A stretch of 64,000 nucleotides of DNA from positions 4,154,001 to 4,218,000 of the forward strand of contig NZ_CP023049.2 of the NCBI RefSeq assembly GCF_002285635.2, in the 5' to 3' direction. Made by a program: the position numbers and the translations under genes. The DNA is from Chryseobacterium piperi (GTDB lineage Bacteria > Bacteroidota > Bacteroidia > Flavobacteriales > Weeksellaceae). The notes beneath the pieces are model-generated. The model saw only the letters and a list, made by a program, of their open reading frames with translations. It searched no databases and was not told where the DNA came from. Below are positions 17,018 through 25,912 of this stretch, in pieces. The number at the start of each line of letters is the position of its first letter. The first letter of the stretch is position 1.

Positions 17018-17683
17018 TTACTTTCTATTTTTATGATTGTTGTTATTGTTATGCCTTCTTTTGTTGGTTTGGTTTTTATTATTGCTGTTTCTGTTGTTGT
17101 TACTGTTGTTATTATTGCTTCGGTTGTTGGTAGTGTAATAGATTTTACTTTTTTCAAGAGAATCTATTCCTGTTAAATCCAATCTGTTTTCCGATAGCTC
17201 CTTCAAATGACGGAAAATAACGTCATCAGTAACATGTTCCTTATTATAAACATTGTAAGATTTCTTCATGTTATTGGCAATTACTTCAATAAGGGCTTCT
17301 TTTTCGTCCCCTGGTTCCAGTTCTATTGCTTTTTCTATTAATTGAAGAATACTTTTTCCGTAAAATTTAAAATCGCCCTGAAGTTTTGGATATTCCATTC
17401 TTTTGGGTTTTTCTTCAAGCTGCTCTTTTGTAGGAAAAGGATAAGGAGAATCTACATCCAAATCATGATTGGCTAAAATATATAGATGGTCCCAAAGTTT
17501 ATGTTTATAATTCTCTTCATCACGAAGTTGTGGGTTTCTTTGTCCCATAAAATCAATGATTGCCATTGCCATTTCATTTCTTTCCTCTTTAGAAGAAAGC
17601 TCTTTGCAACGCTCAACCAACTGTTGTATAATTCTGCCATATTCCGGCATATTAAGCTGGGTTTTTTGGGTGTTATATTCCAT
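17018..17683 (-). CDS. DUF4290 family protein
   Basis: A 221-residue cytosolic protein of the DUF4290 family, restricted to Bacteroidota and usually encoded immediately before murA, as here. The helical N-terminal domain (MEYNTQKTQLNMPEYGRIIQ and on) is followed from about residue 190 by a low-complexity tail of Asn with Arg, Lys and Ser, encoded by AAC/AAT triplet runs. I chose the ATG at 17683; a TTG three codons upstream is the only alternative. Function is unknown; context suggests a link to cell-wall precursor synthesis. A TATATTTG box ends only 6 nt before the start codon, so the mRNA has almost no leader. Confidence 0.87.
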   Translation of the reverse strand: MEYNTQKTQLNMPEYGRIIQQLVERCKELSSKEERNEMAMAIIDFMGQRNPQLRDEENYKHKLWDHLYILANHDLDVDSPYPFPTKEQLEEKPKRMEYPKLQGDFKFYGKSILQLIEKAIELEPGDEKEALIEVIANNMKKSYNVYNKEHVTDDVIFRHLKELSENRLDLTGIDSLEKSKIYYTTNNRSNNNNSNNNRNSNNKNQTNKRRHNNNNNHKNRK

Positions 17684-17689
17684 AATATG

Positions 17690-17697
17690 CAAATATA
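17690..17697 (-). promoter_or_regulatory. Promoter -7 box for DUF4290-murA, nearly leaderless
   Basis: Minus-strand TATATTTG is a perfect TAnnTTTG match. Only 6 nt separate it from the ATG at 17683, so the transcript would begin within about 2 nt of the start codon. Confidence 0.55.
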
Positions 17698-17776
17698 TGG
17701 ATTAAAAGAAAAAATTATTAAAAATCTTAAAAGTTTATGATTTTTTAATGAAAAATTAGGATCGTGATTTTAATGA

Positions 17777-17784
17777 TATTTTTG
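17777..17784 (+). promoter_or_regulatory. Promoter -7 box for the alpha-amylase gene
   Basis: TATTTTTG matches TAnnTTTG perfectly, 87 nt before the start codon. No clear -33 TTG is at the right distance. The leader is AT-rich with no obvious structure. Confidence 0.45.
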
Positions 17785-17871
17785 TCGATATGTAAAATTA
17801 TTTAGATGGATTGTAATTTATTTCAATAAAATTGTAATTTAGTTATAAGATTAATAATTAAAATTACAACT

Positions 17872-19305
17872 ATGAAAAAAACACATTTATTCTTTTCATT
17901 GATAACTTTAGGAATAATACAGTCTTGTCAGACGACTGATGAATCGATTGATAAGAATCCACAACAATTGGAGGTACATTCTAAAATTGTTAATGTAACC
18001 CAACATGATGGGAGGCCTTTCAGTACGAGAAGTGGTTCGCTTAATGGGAAGTTTGTTGCAGGACCTGGTGGAAGCGTTCTTATGCAAGGATTTTACTGGG
18101 ATGTCCCGGATGGCGGTAACTGGTGGAATACGGTGAAAGATAAATTAACGGGTTGGTCAAATGCAGGTATTGGAGCTGTTTGGCTTCCTCCGGCTTCTAA
18201 GGCTCAGAACGGAGCCTACTCAATGGGGTATGATCCTACAGATTATTATGATTTCGGAAATTTTAATCAAAATGGAAGTGTAGAAACCCGCTTCGGTTCA
18301 AGAGCCGAGCTGGAGGCTCTGATCACTAAAGCTCATGCTGAAAATATGCAAGTGTATGCTGATATTGTGATTAATCATAATAGCGGTGGACAATCAGAGG
18401 CTAACCCTTATACAGGAACGAATACCTGGACTAATTTTTCGGGGATTGCTTCCGGGAAGTTTACCAGAAATTATAATGATTTTTATAAGAACGCTTACGG
18501 TAACAATGATGAAGGATCGTTTGGAGGCTTTCCGGATTTATGCCATGCTAATCCTTATGTACAGGATTGGTTGTGGGGACGAGATGACTCTGTTGGTAAA
18601 TATTACAAAAATGTGATGAAGTTCGACGGGTGGAGATTTGATTATGTAAAAGGTTTTGGTGCCTGGGTGGTGAACAACTGGAATTCTAAAGTGGGCGGAT
18701 TTTCTGTAGGAGAATTGTGGGATTCTAACGTCAATACACTGGAATCGTGGGCTAATAATGCGAATAGTTCCATATTTGATTTTGCTGCCTATTATAAAAT
18801 GGACGAGGCTTTTGATAACGGTAATCTTAATGTTTTGAATGATGATATGATGTGGAAAAGGAATCCATACAAAGCAGTTACTTTTGTAGCCAATCATGAT
18901 ACAGATATCATTTATAATAAAATGCCTGCTTATGCTTATATCCTGACTCATGAAGGATATCCAACCATATTTTATAGAGATTATGAGGAATGGCTGAATA
19001 AGGAAAAATTAAATAACCTGATCTGGATCCATAATAATAAGGCTACAGGAACCACTTCCATTCTCTATACGGATAATGATGAATATATTGCCAGACGAAA
19101 CGGGTATAATGGTAATCCGGGATTAGTGGTATATATCAATACTTCTTCAAGTTGGCAGGAAAGATGGGTAGATACCAACTGGAGCAGTAAACAGATCAAA
19201 GATTTTACAGGAGCATCAACCTGGTATCCTACAACACAGGCAGATAAAAGAGTAAAAATTCAATGTCCACCGAATAGTTATTCTGTGTGGTCACTGAATC
19301 AATAG
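17872..19305 (+). CDS. Alpha-amylase, GH13_7-like (archaeal type), lipoprotein
   Basis: An endo-acting alpha-1,4-glucanase of 477 aa with a lipoprotein signal (LGIIQSC then QTTDES), so it is anchored at the envelope. The (beta/alpha)8 barrel carries the GH13 motifs: VYADIVINH (region I), FDGWRFDYVKG with nucleophile Asp257 (II), VGELWDSN with general acid Glu281 (III) and FVANHDTD with Asp343 (IV). The sequences YKMDEAFDN, YRDYEEWLNKEKL and LIWIHNN closely resemble my recollection of the extracellular alpha-amylases of Pyrococcus and Thermococcus (GH13_7) rather than the SusG or Bacillus types. It is not in a sus operon: no SusC/D or glucosidase genes are adjacent. It is followed by an octamer array. 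Confidence 0.92.
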   Translation: MKKTHLFFSLITLGIIQSCQTTDESIDKNPQQLEVHSKIVNVTQHDGRPFSTRSGSLNGKFVAGPGGSVLMQGFYWDVPDGGNWWNTVKDKLTGWSNAGIGAVWLPPASKAQNGAYSMGYDPTDYYDFGNFNQNGSVETRFGSRAELEALITKAHAENMQVYADIVINHNSGGQSEANPYTGTNTWTNFSGIASGKFTRNYNDFYKNAYGNNDEGSFGGFPDLCHANPYVQDWLWGRDDSVGKYYKNVMKFDGWRFDYVKGFGAWVVNNWNSKVGGFSVGELWDSNVNTLESWANNANSSIFDFAAYYKMDEAFDNGNLNVLNDDMMWKRNPYKAVTFVANHDTDIIYNKMPAYAYILTHEGYPTIFYRDYEEWLNKEKLNNLIWIHNNKATGTTSILYTDNDEYIARRNGYNGNPGLVVYINTSSSWQERWVDTNWSSKQIKDFTGASTWYPTTQADKRVKIQCPPNSYSVWSLNQ

Positions 19306-19313
19306 TGCTTTAA

Positions 19314-19385
19314 AAGGCGGAATCGCCGAAGAGCTGAATGGCGAAATCGCGGATTTGTGAAATCGTAAAACCGTAGATGTGCAAA
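19314..19385. repeat. Degenerate octamer tandem array
   Basis: Nine consecutive 8-nt units in perfect register, for example aaggcgga, atcgccga, then later atcgcgga and atcgtaaa. Column consensus is roughly ATCGCGGA. There is no ORF across it. See the finding for the wider set of such arrays. Confidence 0.7.
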
Positions 19386-19411
19386 GTTGTTTTATATTAT
19401 GCACAAACTTT

Positions 19412-19450
19412 GTCATTCAGAACAAAGCGTAACGAAGTGAAGGAATCTCA
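19412..19450. repeat. REP-like dispersed sequence (GTCATTC...GAAGTGAAGG type)
   Basis: GTCATTCAGAACAAAGCG followed by AACGAAGTGAAGGAATCTC. I recall variants of this sequence as a common extragenic repeat in Bacteroidota genomes. It lies between the alpha-amylase and DCC genes, just after the octamer array. Confidence 0.6.
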
Positions 19451-19550
19451 GCAATTCTGAACGGAAAATAAATATTTATTAATCAATGACAAGTATTATG
19501 GAAATTAATCATAGTGTTTGTCATTTGTATTTTAGTAAATGAAATAAAGT

Positions 19551-19964
19551 CTAAACTTCTATAAATTTTCTTTTCTGATTCTGATCGGGAAGAAAACATT
19601 TTTGGGAAGCTAATTTCATTCTGTTTCTTGAGATGAGATCATATACTTTATCACTCAAAGCAAGGGGAATGATTTTTCCTGCAGCAATAAGTTTATAGAT
19701 ACCACCTAACAGATTAGCAATTTGAAGAACGGCACGAGATTTTACTAAATAGTATTGATTAGGTTTCCACAGATACATGGTATTGAAAACCGTTGTCTCC
19801 AATCCTCTTTCGGATAAGAACTTTTGACCAAAATCAGATTGCAGAGAAGCGAACAAAAATTTGTTTTTTGTATCACGCTCCAGAATCCATTGTACCCAGA
19901 AGTTACAGACTCCACATTCTCCATCAAAGAAGACAATATATTTATCCTGCCAATTTTCCTGCAT
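19551..19964 (-). CDS. DCC family thiol-disulfide oxidoreductase-like protein
   Basis: A 137-residue protein of the DCC (DUF393) family, predicted thiol-disulfide oxidoreductases with a thioredoxin-like fold. The family motif is present near the N-terminus as FFDGECGVCNFWVQWILERD, with the CxxC pair at the start of the first helix. The C-terminal part RNRMKLASQKCFLPD carries the family's conserved final Cys. Its partner is unknown. It lies 10 bp downstream of the haem-binding gene on the same strand, so the two probably share a transcript and a redox-related role. Confidence 0.88.
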   Translation of the reverse strand: MQENWQDKYIVFFDGECGVCNFWVQWILERDTKNKFLFASLQSDFGQKFLSERGLETTVFNTMYLWKPNQYYLVKSRAVLQIANLLGGIYKLIAAGKIIPLALSDKVYDLISRNRMKLASQKCFLPDQNQKRKFIEV

Positions 19965-19974
19965 GATTTCTTAA

Positions 19975-20436
19975 TTAAAATACCATTGATCTTTCGGTTT
20001 CTTCTTTTACTTTCTTAAAATACTTAATCAACTCTCCTCTTTGTTCGGGAGTTAATTTAGCATCCTGATGACCTAAAATATAAGATTCCAGAGGCATTTC
20101 CTCTTTTTTGACCATTTCTATACATTCCTGCAATTTGTGTGCCTGTCTTTCAGGTTCATACATTGCAAAGGTAGAAAAATTAAGCTTTTTTCTACCTTCA
20201 TCGATGTGTTTTTTTAAAAACCATGAAGAAGGTGCTATACTTGAATACCATGGATATTTCGTCTCATTAGAATGACAGTCATAACATGAAGTGTTGATGA
20301 TCTTGGCAACTTCAGGTGGTGTTTTCTTTATCTTTAAAAAATCCATACCGGGATTTACAGGTGGATTCGTCTTGTCAATTGGGAAAAACTGAATGATAAT
20401 AAAAGCGACTAAAAGAACGATCAATACTTTTTTCAT
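19975..20436 (-). CDS. Haem-binding domain protein (c-type, periplasmic)
   Basis: A 153-residue protein with one N-terminal membrane anchor or signal (VLIVLLVAFIIIQFFPI) and a Haem_bd-type domain. The single CxxCH haem c attachment motif is in NTSCYDCHSNETKYPWYS, the family hallmark, followed by the conserved SSWFLKKHIDEGR segment. It is probably a membrane-tethered periplasmic electron carrier. The next gene on the strand is the DCC protein, 10 bp away. On the other side it diverges from katG across 290 bp. Its electron partner is not indicated. Confidence 0.9.
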   Translation of the reverse strand: MKKVLIVLLVAFIIIQFFPIDKTNPPVNPGMDFLKIKKTPPEVAKIINTSCYDCHSNETKYPWYSSIAPSSWFLKKHIDEGRKKLNFSTFAMYEPERQAHKLQECIEMVKKEEMPLESYILGHQDAKLTPEQRGELIKYFKKVKEETERSMVF

Positions 20437-20663
20437 ACCCTTGAATTTTTGTTATTTACACTGCTAAATGTAGTCATTTTTTTTATTATAGTAAAAGCTG
20501 GAATTATTCTAAATAGTGCATTTTTTTTGAGTTTTCATTACAAATTACAGGTAATTTTATTAACTTATTGCATTAAATAAGACTTAAAAAGATAGATTTA
20601 GTTATAGTTTTTAGCTATTATATAAATAAAATCAATAGATCGTGTTTATTGAAAAGGTTATTG

Positions 20664-20671
20664 TAAGTTTG
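20664..20671 (+). promoter_or_regulatory. Probable -7 box for katG
   Basis: TAAGTTTG matches TAnnTTTG, 55 nt before the katG start codon. No well-spaced -33 TTG is seen, so the assignment is tentative. I could not identify an OxyR site by eye. Confidence 0.4.
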
Positions 20672-20726
20672 TCTTGTTCATACCAATTATAAACGATATT
20701 AATTAATATAAAAAATTTAAACAAAA

Positions 20727-23006
20727 ATGGAAAAGGATTCAAATGACATCAGTAAATGTCCGTTTCATAATGGATCAATGAAACAAAATGTAGCTGGTGG
20801 TGGAACTCAAAATCAGCAATGGTGGCCCAATCAGTTAAGAGTTGATATTTTACGTCAGCATTCATCTTTATCAGATCCTATGGATCAGGATTTTGATTAT
20901 GCTGAAGCGTTTAAAAAGTTAGACCTTGAAGCAGTAAAGAGAGACCTTCATGCATTAATGACGGATTCCCAGGATTGGTGGCCGGCAGATTTTGGGCATT
21001 ATGGTCCTTTATTTATTCGTATGGCTTGGCACAGTGCAGGTACTTATCGTGTAGGAGATGGTAGAGGAGGTGCAGGTGCAGGACAGCAGCGTTTTGCTCC
21101 GTTAAACAGCTGGCCGGATAATGTGAGTCTTGATAAAGCCAGAAGATTATTGTGGCCGATCAAACAAAAATATGGTAAAAATATTTCATGGGCGGATCTT
21201 TTAATTCTTACAGGAAATATTGCATTAGAATCTATGGGCTTCAAAACTTTTGGATATGCCGGTGGGCGTGAAGATGTATGGGAGCCGGATATGGATGTAT
21301 ATTGGGGTTCTGAAATCACTTGGTTAGGAGGAGACCTTCGTTATGCACACGGTTCAGAAGGAGTTGTAGATAAAACCGGAGGTGTTTTGGTTACTGATGA
21401 TGATGCAGATAGTGCTGTCCATTCCCGTAATTTAGAGAAGCCTCTGGCAGCAGTACAGATGGGGCTTATTTATGTAAATCCTGAAGGTCCGGATGGTAAT
21501 CCTGATCCTATTCTTGCTGCCAAAGATATCCGTGACACTTTCGGACGTATGGCAATGAATGATGAGGAGACAGTAGCATTGATTGCAGGAGGGCATAGTT
21601 TTGGAAAAACACATGGTGCCGGACCGGCTGACCACGTAGGTAAAGAACCGGAAGCAGCAGGAATTGAAGAACAAGGCTTAGGATGGAACAGTAGTTACAA
21701 AAGCGGTAGTGGAGCTGATGCAATTAGTAGCGGACTGGAAGTAACATGGACTAAAACTCCAACACAATGGAGTAATAATTTTTTTGAAAACCTTTTCGAA
21801 CATGAATGGGAACTTACAAAAAGTCCGGCTGGTGCACATCAGTGGGTCGCTAAAGATGCTGAAAATAGTATTCCTGATGCATTTGATCCAGGGAAAAAAC
21901 ATAGACCAACTATGCTTACAACCGATCTTTCTCTAAGATTTGATCCGGTATATGAAAAAATATCCAGACACTTTTATGAAAATCCGGATGCCTTGGCAGA
22001 TGCTTTCTCCCGTGCGTGGTTTAAACTTACGCATAGAGATATGGGACCTCGTGCCCGTTACCTGGGACCCGATGTTCCTGCTGAAGAATTGATTTGGCAA
22101 GACCCTATTCCTGAAGTGAATCATCCGCTGATTGATAGTAATGATATCGAATTGTTGAAAACAAAAATATTGAGCTCGGGATTAAGTACAGCTGAATTGG
22201 TAGCAACAGCTTGGGCTTCAGCTTCTACTTTCAGAGGAAGTGATAAGCGAGGTGGAGCGAATGGAGCAAGAGTTCGTCTGGCACCACAAAAAGACTGGGA
22301 GGTTAATAATCCGGTTCAATTACAAAAGGTACTGAGTGTGCTAGAGAATATTCAAAAAGAATTTAATGGAGAACAAGCTTCAGGTAAGAAGGTTTCATTA
22401 GCAGACCTGATTGTACTGGCAGGAACAGCGGCTGTTGAAAAAGCTGCGAAAGATGGTGGTCATGATATTGCAGTTTCCTTTACGCCGGGTCGTATGGATG
22501 CTTCGCAAGAACAGACAGACGTAGAATCTATGGGATATCTGGAGCCTGCGGCAGATGGTTTCCGTAACTACCTGAAGAGAAAATATTCAGTGCCAACAGA
22601 ATCGTTATTAATAGATAAAGCACAATTACTAACCCTTACAGCTCCTGAATTAACAGTGCTGATAGGAGGAATGCGCGCTTTAGATGCCAATTTTGATGGT
22701 TCTAAAAACGGAGTGTTTACACAGAGACCGGGAGCTCTTACGAATGACTTCTTTGTGAATCTTCTGGATATGGGGACTCAGTGGAAAGCGATGTCTGAAG
22801 ACAAAGAACTTTATTTGGGAACAGACCGTTCTACCAGCCAGCCAAAATGGACGGCTACCCGTGCGGATCTAGTATTTGGATCAAATTCAGAATTGAGGGC
22901 AATAGCTGAGGTATATGCTAGTTCGGATGGACAGGCTAAATTTATAAAAGATTTTGCAGCAGCCTGGACTAAAGTTATGAACTTGGACCGATTTGATATA
23001 GCCTAA
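20727..23006 (+). CDS. katG: Catalase-peroxidase
   Basis: KatG is a haem enzyme that removes hydrogen peroxide by catalase and peroxidase reactions. The 759 aa have the two-domain peroxidase architecture. The distal haem pocket is IRMAWHSAGTYR (Arg98, Trp101, His102); the proximal His is His290 in IAGGHSFGKTHGAG. The Trp-Tyr-Met adduct needed for catalase activity is intact: Trp101, Tyr249 in YVNPEGP and Met275 in RMAMNDEET. The second, haem-free domain follows from about residue 440. Length and N-terminus (CPFHNG...QWWPNQL) are typical. It is monocistronic, with a terminator 25 bp downstream. Confidence 0.98.
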   Translation: MEKDSNDISKCPFHNGSMKQNVAGGGTQNQQWWPNQLRVDILRQHSSLSDPMDQDFDYAEAFKKLDLEAVKRDLHALMTDSQDWWPADFGHYGPLFIRMAWHSAGTYRVGDGRGGAGAGQQRFAPLNSWPDNVSLDKARRLLWPIKQKYGKNISWADLLILTGNIALESMGFKTFGYAGGREDVWEPDMDVYWGSEITWLGGDLRYAHGSEGVVDKTGGVLVTDDDADSAVHSRNLEKPLAAVQMGLIYVNPEGPDGNPDPILAAKDIRDTFGRMAMNDEETVALIAGGHSFGKTHGAGPADHVGKEPEAAGIEEQGLGWNSSYKSGSGADAISSGLEVTWTKTPTQWSNNFFENLFEHEWELTKSPAGAHQWVAKDAENSIPDAFDPGKKHRPTMLTTDLSLRFDPVYEKISRHFYENPDALADAFSRAWFKLTHRDMGPRARYLGPDVPAEELIWQDPIPEVNHPLIDSNDIELLKTKILSSGLSTAELVATAWASASTFRGSDKRGGANGARVRLAPQKDWEVNNPVQLQKVLSVLENIQKEFNGEQASGKKVSLADLIVLAGTAAVEKAAKDGGHDIAVSFTPGRMDASQEQTDVESMGYLEPAADGFRNYLKRKYSVPTESLLIDKAQLLTLTAPELTVLIGGMRALDANFDGSKNGVFTQRPGALTNDFFVNLLDMGTQWKAMSEDKELYLGTDRSTSQPKWTATRADLVFGSNSELRAIAEVYASSDGQAKFIKDFAAAWTKVMNLDRFDIA

Positions 23007-23030
23007 CTTTGTAGATTAAATATATGATAT

Positions 23031-23061
23031 CAAGCCATCCTGATAAAGGGTGGCTTTTTTA
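23031..23061 (+). terminator. Terminator after katG
   Basis: AAGCCATCC pairs with GGGTGGCTT (one T-G pair), followed by TTTTTT. Confidence 0.75.
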
Positions 23062-23238
23062 CTGTGCCCAATATTCTACATGACAATAATTTAATTATAA
23101 CTAGCTTCTGATCGTGAATTATGTGATAAAAAATATCGTAAACATAGGCTTTTTCAGCCAGATGATATTTATCATTTTTGGATCTATGGTATATAATTTG
23201 TTTCTTAGTTTTTATTTGTTCTAATTTAAAATAAAATT

Positions 23239-23427
23239 ATGTTTAAACTTATTATTTCACTTTCAGTGGTTGCCGTTTTAACGAGTTGTGCAACACCAAT
23301 GCCTGCGGTAAAAAATGATATTAGCAGAAATGTTGATAATCTCCATACTAAACAAGATAAACCATTTGATTATTATAATAGTGCTCCAGGTCACCCAATG
23401 AGCACTACCCCACAAAAGAACCCATAA
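23239..23427 (+). CDS. Small lipoprotein of unknown function
   Basis: A 62-residue protein with a clear lipoprotein signal (LIISLSVVAVLTSC then ATPMPAV). The mature part is only about 45 aa and hydrophilic, with a Pro-rich end (SAPGHPMSTTPQKNP) and no recognisable domain. A TATAATTTG-like sequence about 45 nt upstream may be its promoter. It is separated from katG by a terminator and lies 83 bp before the S41 protease gene on the same strand. A real short gene is supported by the well-formed signal and lipobox. Confidence 0.65.
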   Translation: MFKLIISLSVVAVLTSCATPMPAVKNDISRNVDNLHTKQDKPFDYYNSAPGHPMSTTPQKNP

Positions 23428-23510
23428 AAAAAACGGCGGAAGTTTTTGTTAAATCTTATTTGTGAAGTCATGAAAATCATGATTCATTTTTTAATTCAAT
23501 TTATAATATT

Positions 23511-24980
23511 ATGATCAAAAAGATATTTGTTTTCTCATTACTATCTTTGTTTACTCCTCTTTTTAGCCAATATTCAATTTCTGAAATAAGCAAAGATTCC
23601 TATCTTAAAGATTTTGATGTTGCTGCTGCTATTCTTTTGAATCAACATCCTAATCCTTATAGATTTCATAGCAAAGAAACTGTTACAAAGAAGTTGGATT
23701 CTCTTCGAAAGGCACTCGAAAAAGACCCCAGTTACATTAATTTTTATATTAATAGCCCCGGTAGGGTACTAGGCGATGGACATACTTCTTTTAGTACTGA
23801 CGCCAATTATTATGAAGATTATCTCAATTCTACTTATTTTTTTCCTTTGATGACTTATGTTAATAATGGAAATGTCTATATAAATGGAGATAATAAATAC
23901 AATATTGAAATAGGGAGTAAGCTTTTGGAAGTTAATAATAAAAGTATTGCTGATATTTTAAAGCAAATTCCGGCATCGGCTGATGGAAATATTAAAGTAG
24001 AGGACGTGGATGTATCTCAGTACATTTCATTTCTTAATAGAAATAAAGACAATACTTTTACGATAAAGTATCAGACCCTTAATGGAGAGCAGAAAAAAGC
24101 TAACCTGGAAGGGATTAAATTTACAGGATTTAACTACGAATCCAAACATGCTGTTTTACCGATTGATGCAACTTCTGAAATCTATGGGATTTTTGGGTAT
24201 GAACTCAATCCTGATACATTTTATTTGTCTGTAAAATCATTCTCGTATGATGAAAGTTTTTTTTATGAGAAGCTGAAGAAATATTTTCAGCAAATTAAAA
24301 ATAAAAAATATAAAAATCTTGTTGTAGATATCCGTAACAACTCTGGTGGTTCAGTTACCAATATTCCGCTTTTGTATTCGTTTATGTCAAAAGAAAAGAT
24401 TTTCACAAACTCTTATAAATACGGGAGTAAAGTTATTGATATCAATTACAGTGATTACTTAATAGATCCGCAGACGGACCGATATTATTCAGAGAAAGAT
24501 ATCAGGGATTCCAATAATTTCATGAGACAACGGTTTGATAAATCTGAAAAAGGAGATTACTATTTTGGAAATAACAGGTTGGATGATACCTACATCAAAA
24601 ACTATCCGAGAGATGGGCTGTTTTTCGATGGTAGGGTTGTTCTTCTTACTAATAATCGTACGTTTTCAGCAGCTACTTATTTTGCTTCCCTGTTTAAAAA
24701 AGAAAAAAGAGGAGATATTGTAGGAAAGGAAACGGGTTCTTGTAGTAATTTTACAACGGCAGCCTGGTTTCTTACTTATAAGCTGCCAAATACTAAAACG
24801 ACTATTTCTATTCCACGTACAGAAATCTTTTTTAATAATAATGAAAATGATAACATTCCCAATTGTACGGGGGTGATTCCGGATCATAAGATCGATGATA
24901 ATTTCTTTTTAAATGCTTTAAAAGAGAAAATAGATCCGGAGTTACAATATTCGGTTGAATTACTTTCTCGTACATCATAA
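23511..24980 (+). CDS. S41 family peptidase-like protein
   Basis: A secreted C-terminal-processing-protease-like (S41, tail-specific protease clan) protein of 489 aa with a signal peptide ending near SQYSIS. The N-terminal helical region is followed by GDGHTSFS (about residues 87-94), a PDZ-like segment around SKLLEVNNKSIADIL and the catalytic core: VVDIRNNSGGSVTNIP, then VLLTNNRTFSAATYFAS, where the Ser of the TFSAA element aligns with the family nucleophile, then KRGDIVGKETGSCSN. The substrate is unknown. It could also be one of the peptidoglycan or interphotoreceptor-retinoid-like S41 variants. A large hairpin terminator follows. Confidence 0.85.
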   Translation: MIKKIFVFSLLSLFTPLFSQYSISEISKDSYLKDFDVAAAILLNQHPNPYRFHSKETVTKKLDSLRKALEKDPSYINFYINSPGRVLGDGHTSFSTDANYYEDYLNSTYFFPLMTYVNNGNVYINGDNKYNIEIGSKLLEVNNKSIADILKQIPASADGNIKVEDVDVSQYISFLNRNKDNTFTIKYQTLNGEQKKANLEGIKFTGFNYESKHAVLPIDATSEIYGIFGYELNPDTFYLSVKSFSYDESFFYEKLKKYFQQIKNKKYKNLVVDIRNNSGGSVTNIPLLYSFMSKEKIFTNSYKYGSKVIDINYSDYLIDPQTDRYYSEKDIRDSNNFMRQRFDKSEKGDYYFGNNRLDDTYIKNYPRDGLFFDGRVVLLTNNRTFSAATYFASLFKKEKRGDIVGKETGSCSNFTTAAWFLTYKLPNTKTTISIPRTEIFFNNNENDNIPNCTGVIPDHKIDDNFFLNALKEKIDPELQYSVELLSRTS

Positions 24981-25006
24981 ATAAAGTAGGCGTTTGTTAC
25001 TTTGAT

Positions 25007-25047
25007 AAAATTAATCCGCGGAACAACCTGTTCAACGGATTAATTTT
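25007..25047. terminator. Bidirectional terminator with a nested stem
   Basis: AAAATTAATCCG and CGGATTAATTTT form a perfect 12-bp outer stem; inside it GAACA and TGTTC form a second stem. It separates the convergent S41 gene and the surface-protein gene. Confidence 0.75.
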
Positions 25048-25069
25048 AGTTGTTTTGTTCTAAATAGTT

Positions 25070-25912
25070 TTATCTAAAACGCTTTGATTCAAAAATATTG
25101 ATTCCTCCAGAATTTACATTTCCTCCAGATATTCTGGCATATATGGCCCCGCTTTGATAAAAGAAGACTAAGTTGCTGTTATTAGTTCCAAAGCTAAAAG
25201 TTATATCGGCTGTGTAAGAAGATATGTTGGTGCTACCATTATCAGATGTAGAGCTTGTCGCAGGGTAGCGAGTTGATCCAGAGCCGGAGCCAGAACTGAA
25301 ATTAGATACTGAAAACCCTGAGTTAACTCCGAAGCTTATGGTAGCCAGAATATTCGATCCGGTACCAGCAGGACCGAAAACCAAACCCGAATAAACTTTG
25401 AATGTTACGACGCCATTAGCTGCAATGTCTGTAATTTTCACTCCTGCTACTGAATTTGGAACAGTATAGTTACCATCAAAACTTAAAGCGGTAGGAGAAG
25501 AAGGGTCATAGGCTTTTACAATATAACCATTGGCATCGATGTATGCCGGAGCCAGCTTGTCGTAGTTTACTCCGGGTCTGCTGTTTCCATTAGATTTATC
25601 TTCCGTGGAAGGAGGGTTAATGAGTCTGAGGTTGGAACGGGAAGTTGTTCCGTAAAGATTTACCAGTGCATCATTGGTCGTATTGGGTGCCTGGTTGTCT
25701 GGTTTTCCTATATAGGTTCTACTATCCTCATATATTTCCATATTGCTGGCATTGGAGGAGTTACTGTTTTCTACGCTCAGAACCTTATTTGTTGAAATAG
25801 CGGTCTTGGATTTAACATGCAGGGTTGCATTAGGGGCTGTTGTGTTAATTCCTACTTGGGAATAGATGCTCATAGGAACTACAAGGGAAATGAGCTTAAT
25901 AAAATTTTTCAT
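25070..25912 (-). CDS. Predicted secreted surface protein
   Basis: A 280-residue Ser/Asn/Gly-rich protein with a signal peptide (MKNFIKLISLVVPMSIYSQ). The mature N-terminus VGINTTAPNATLHVKSK is a pattern I recognise from many Bacteroidota surface or fimbria-like proteins of unknown role. The middle contains a GSGSGSGST low-complexity stretch, and the rest looks beta-rich. No T9SS sorting domain or catalytic motif is present. It stands alone before a 456-bp non-coding region. Function not recognised. Confidence 0.7.
   Translation of the reverse strand: MKNFIKLISLVVPMSIYSQVGINTTAPNATLHVKSKTAISTNKVLSVENSNSSNASNMEIYEDSRTYIGKPDNQAPNTTNDALVNLYGTTSRSNLRLINPPSTEDKSNGNSRPGVNYDKLAPAYIDANGYIVKAYDPSSPTALSFDGNYTVPNSVAGVKITDIAANGVVTFKVYSGLVFGPAGTGSNILATISFGVNSGFSVSNFSSGSGSGSTRYPATSSTSDNGSTNISSYTADITFSFGTNNSNLVFFYQSGAIYARISGGNVNSGGINIFESKRFR

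Noticed and set aside
17872..19305. Starch-utilisation (sus-like) locus
   Set aside because: No SusC/SusD pair, regulator or glucosidase lies next to the amylase gene.
19314..19385. CRISPR-like array
   Set aside because: Units are 8 nt in direct contact with no spacers, and no cas genes are in the window.
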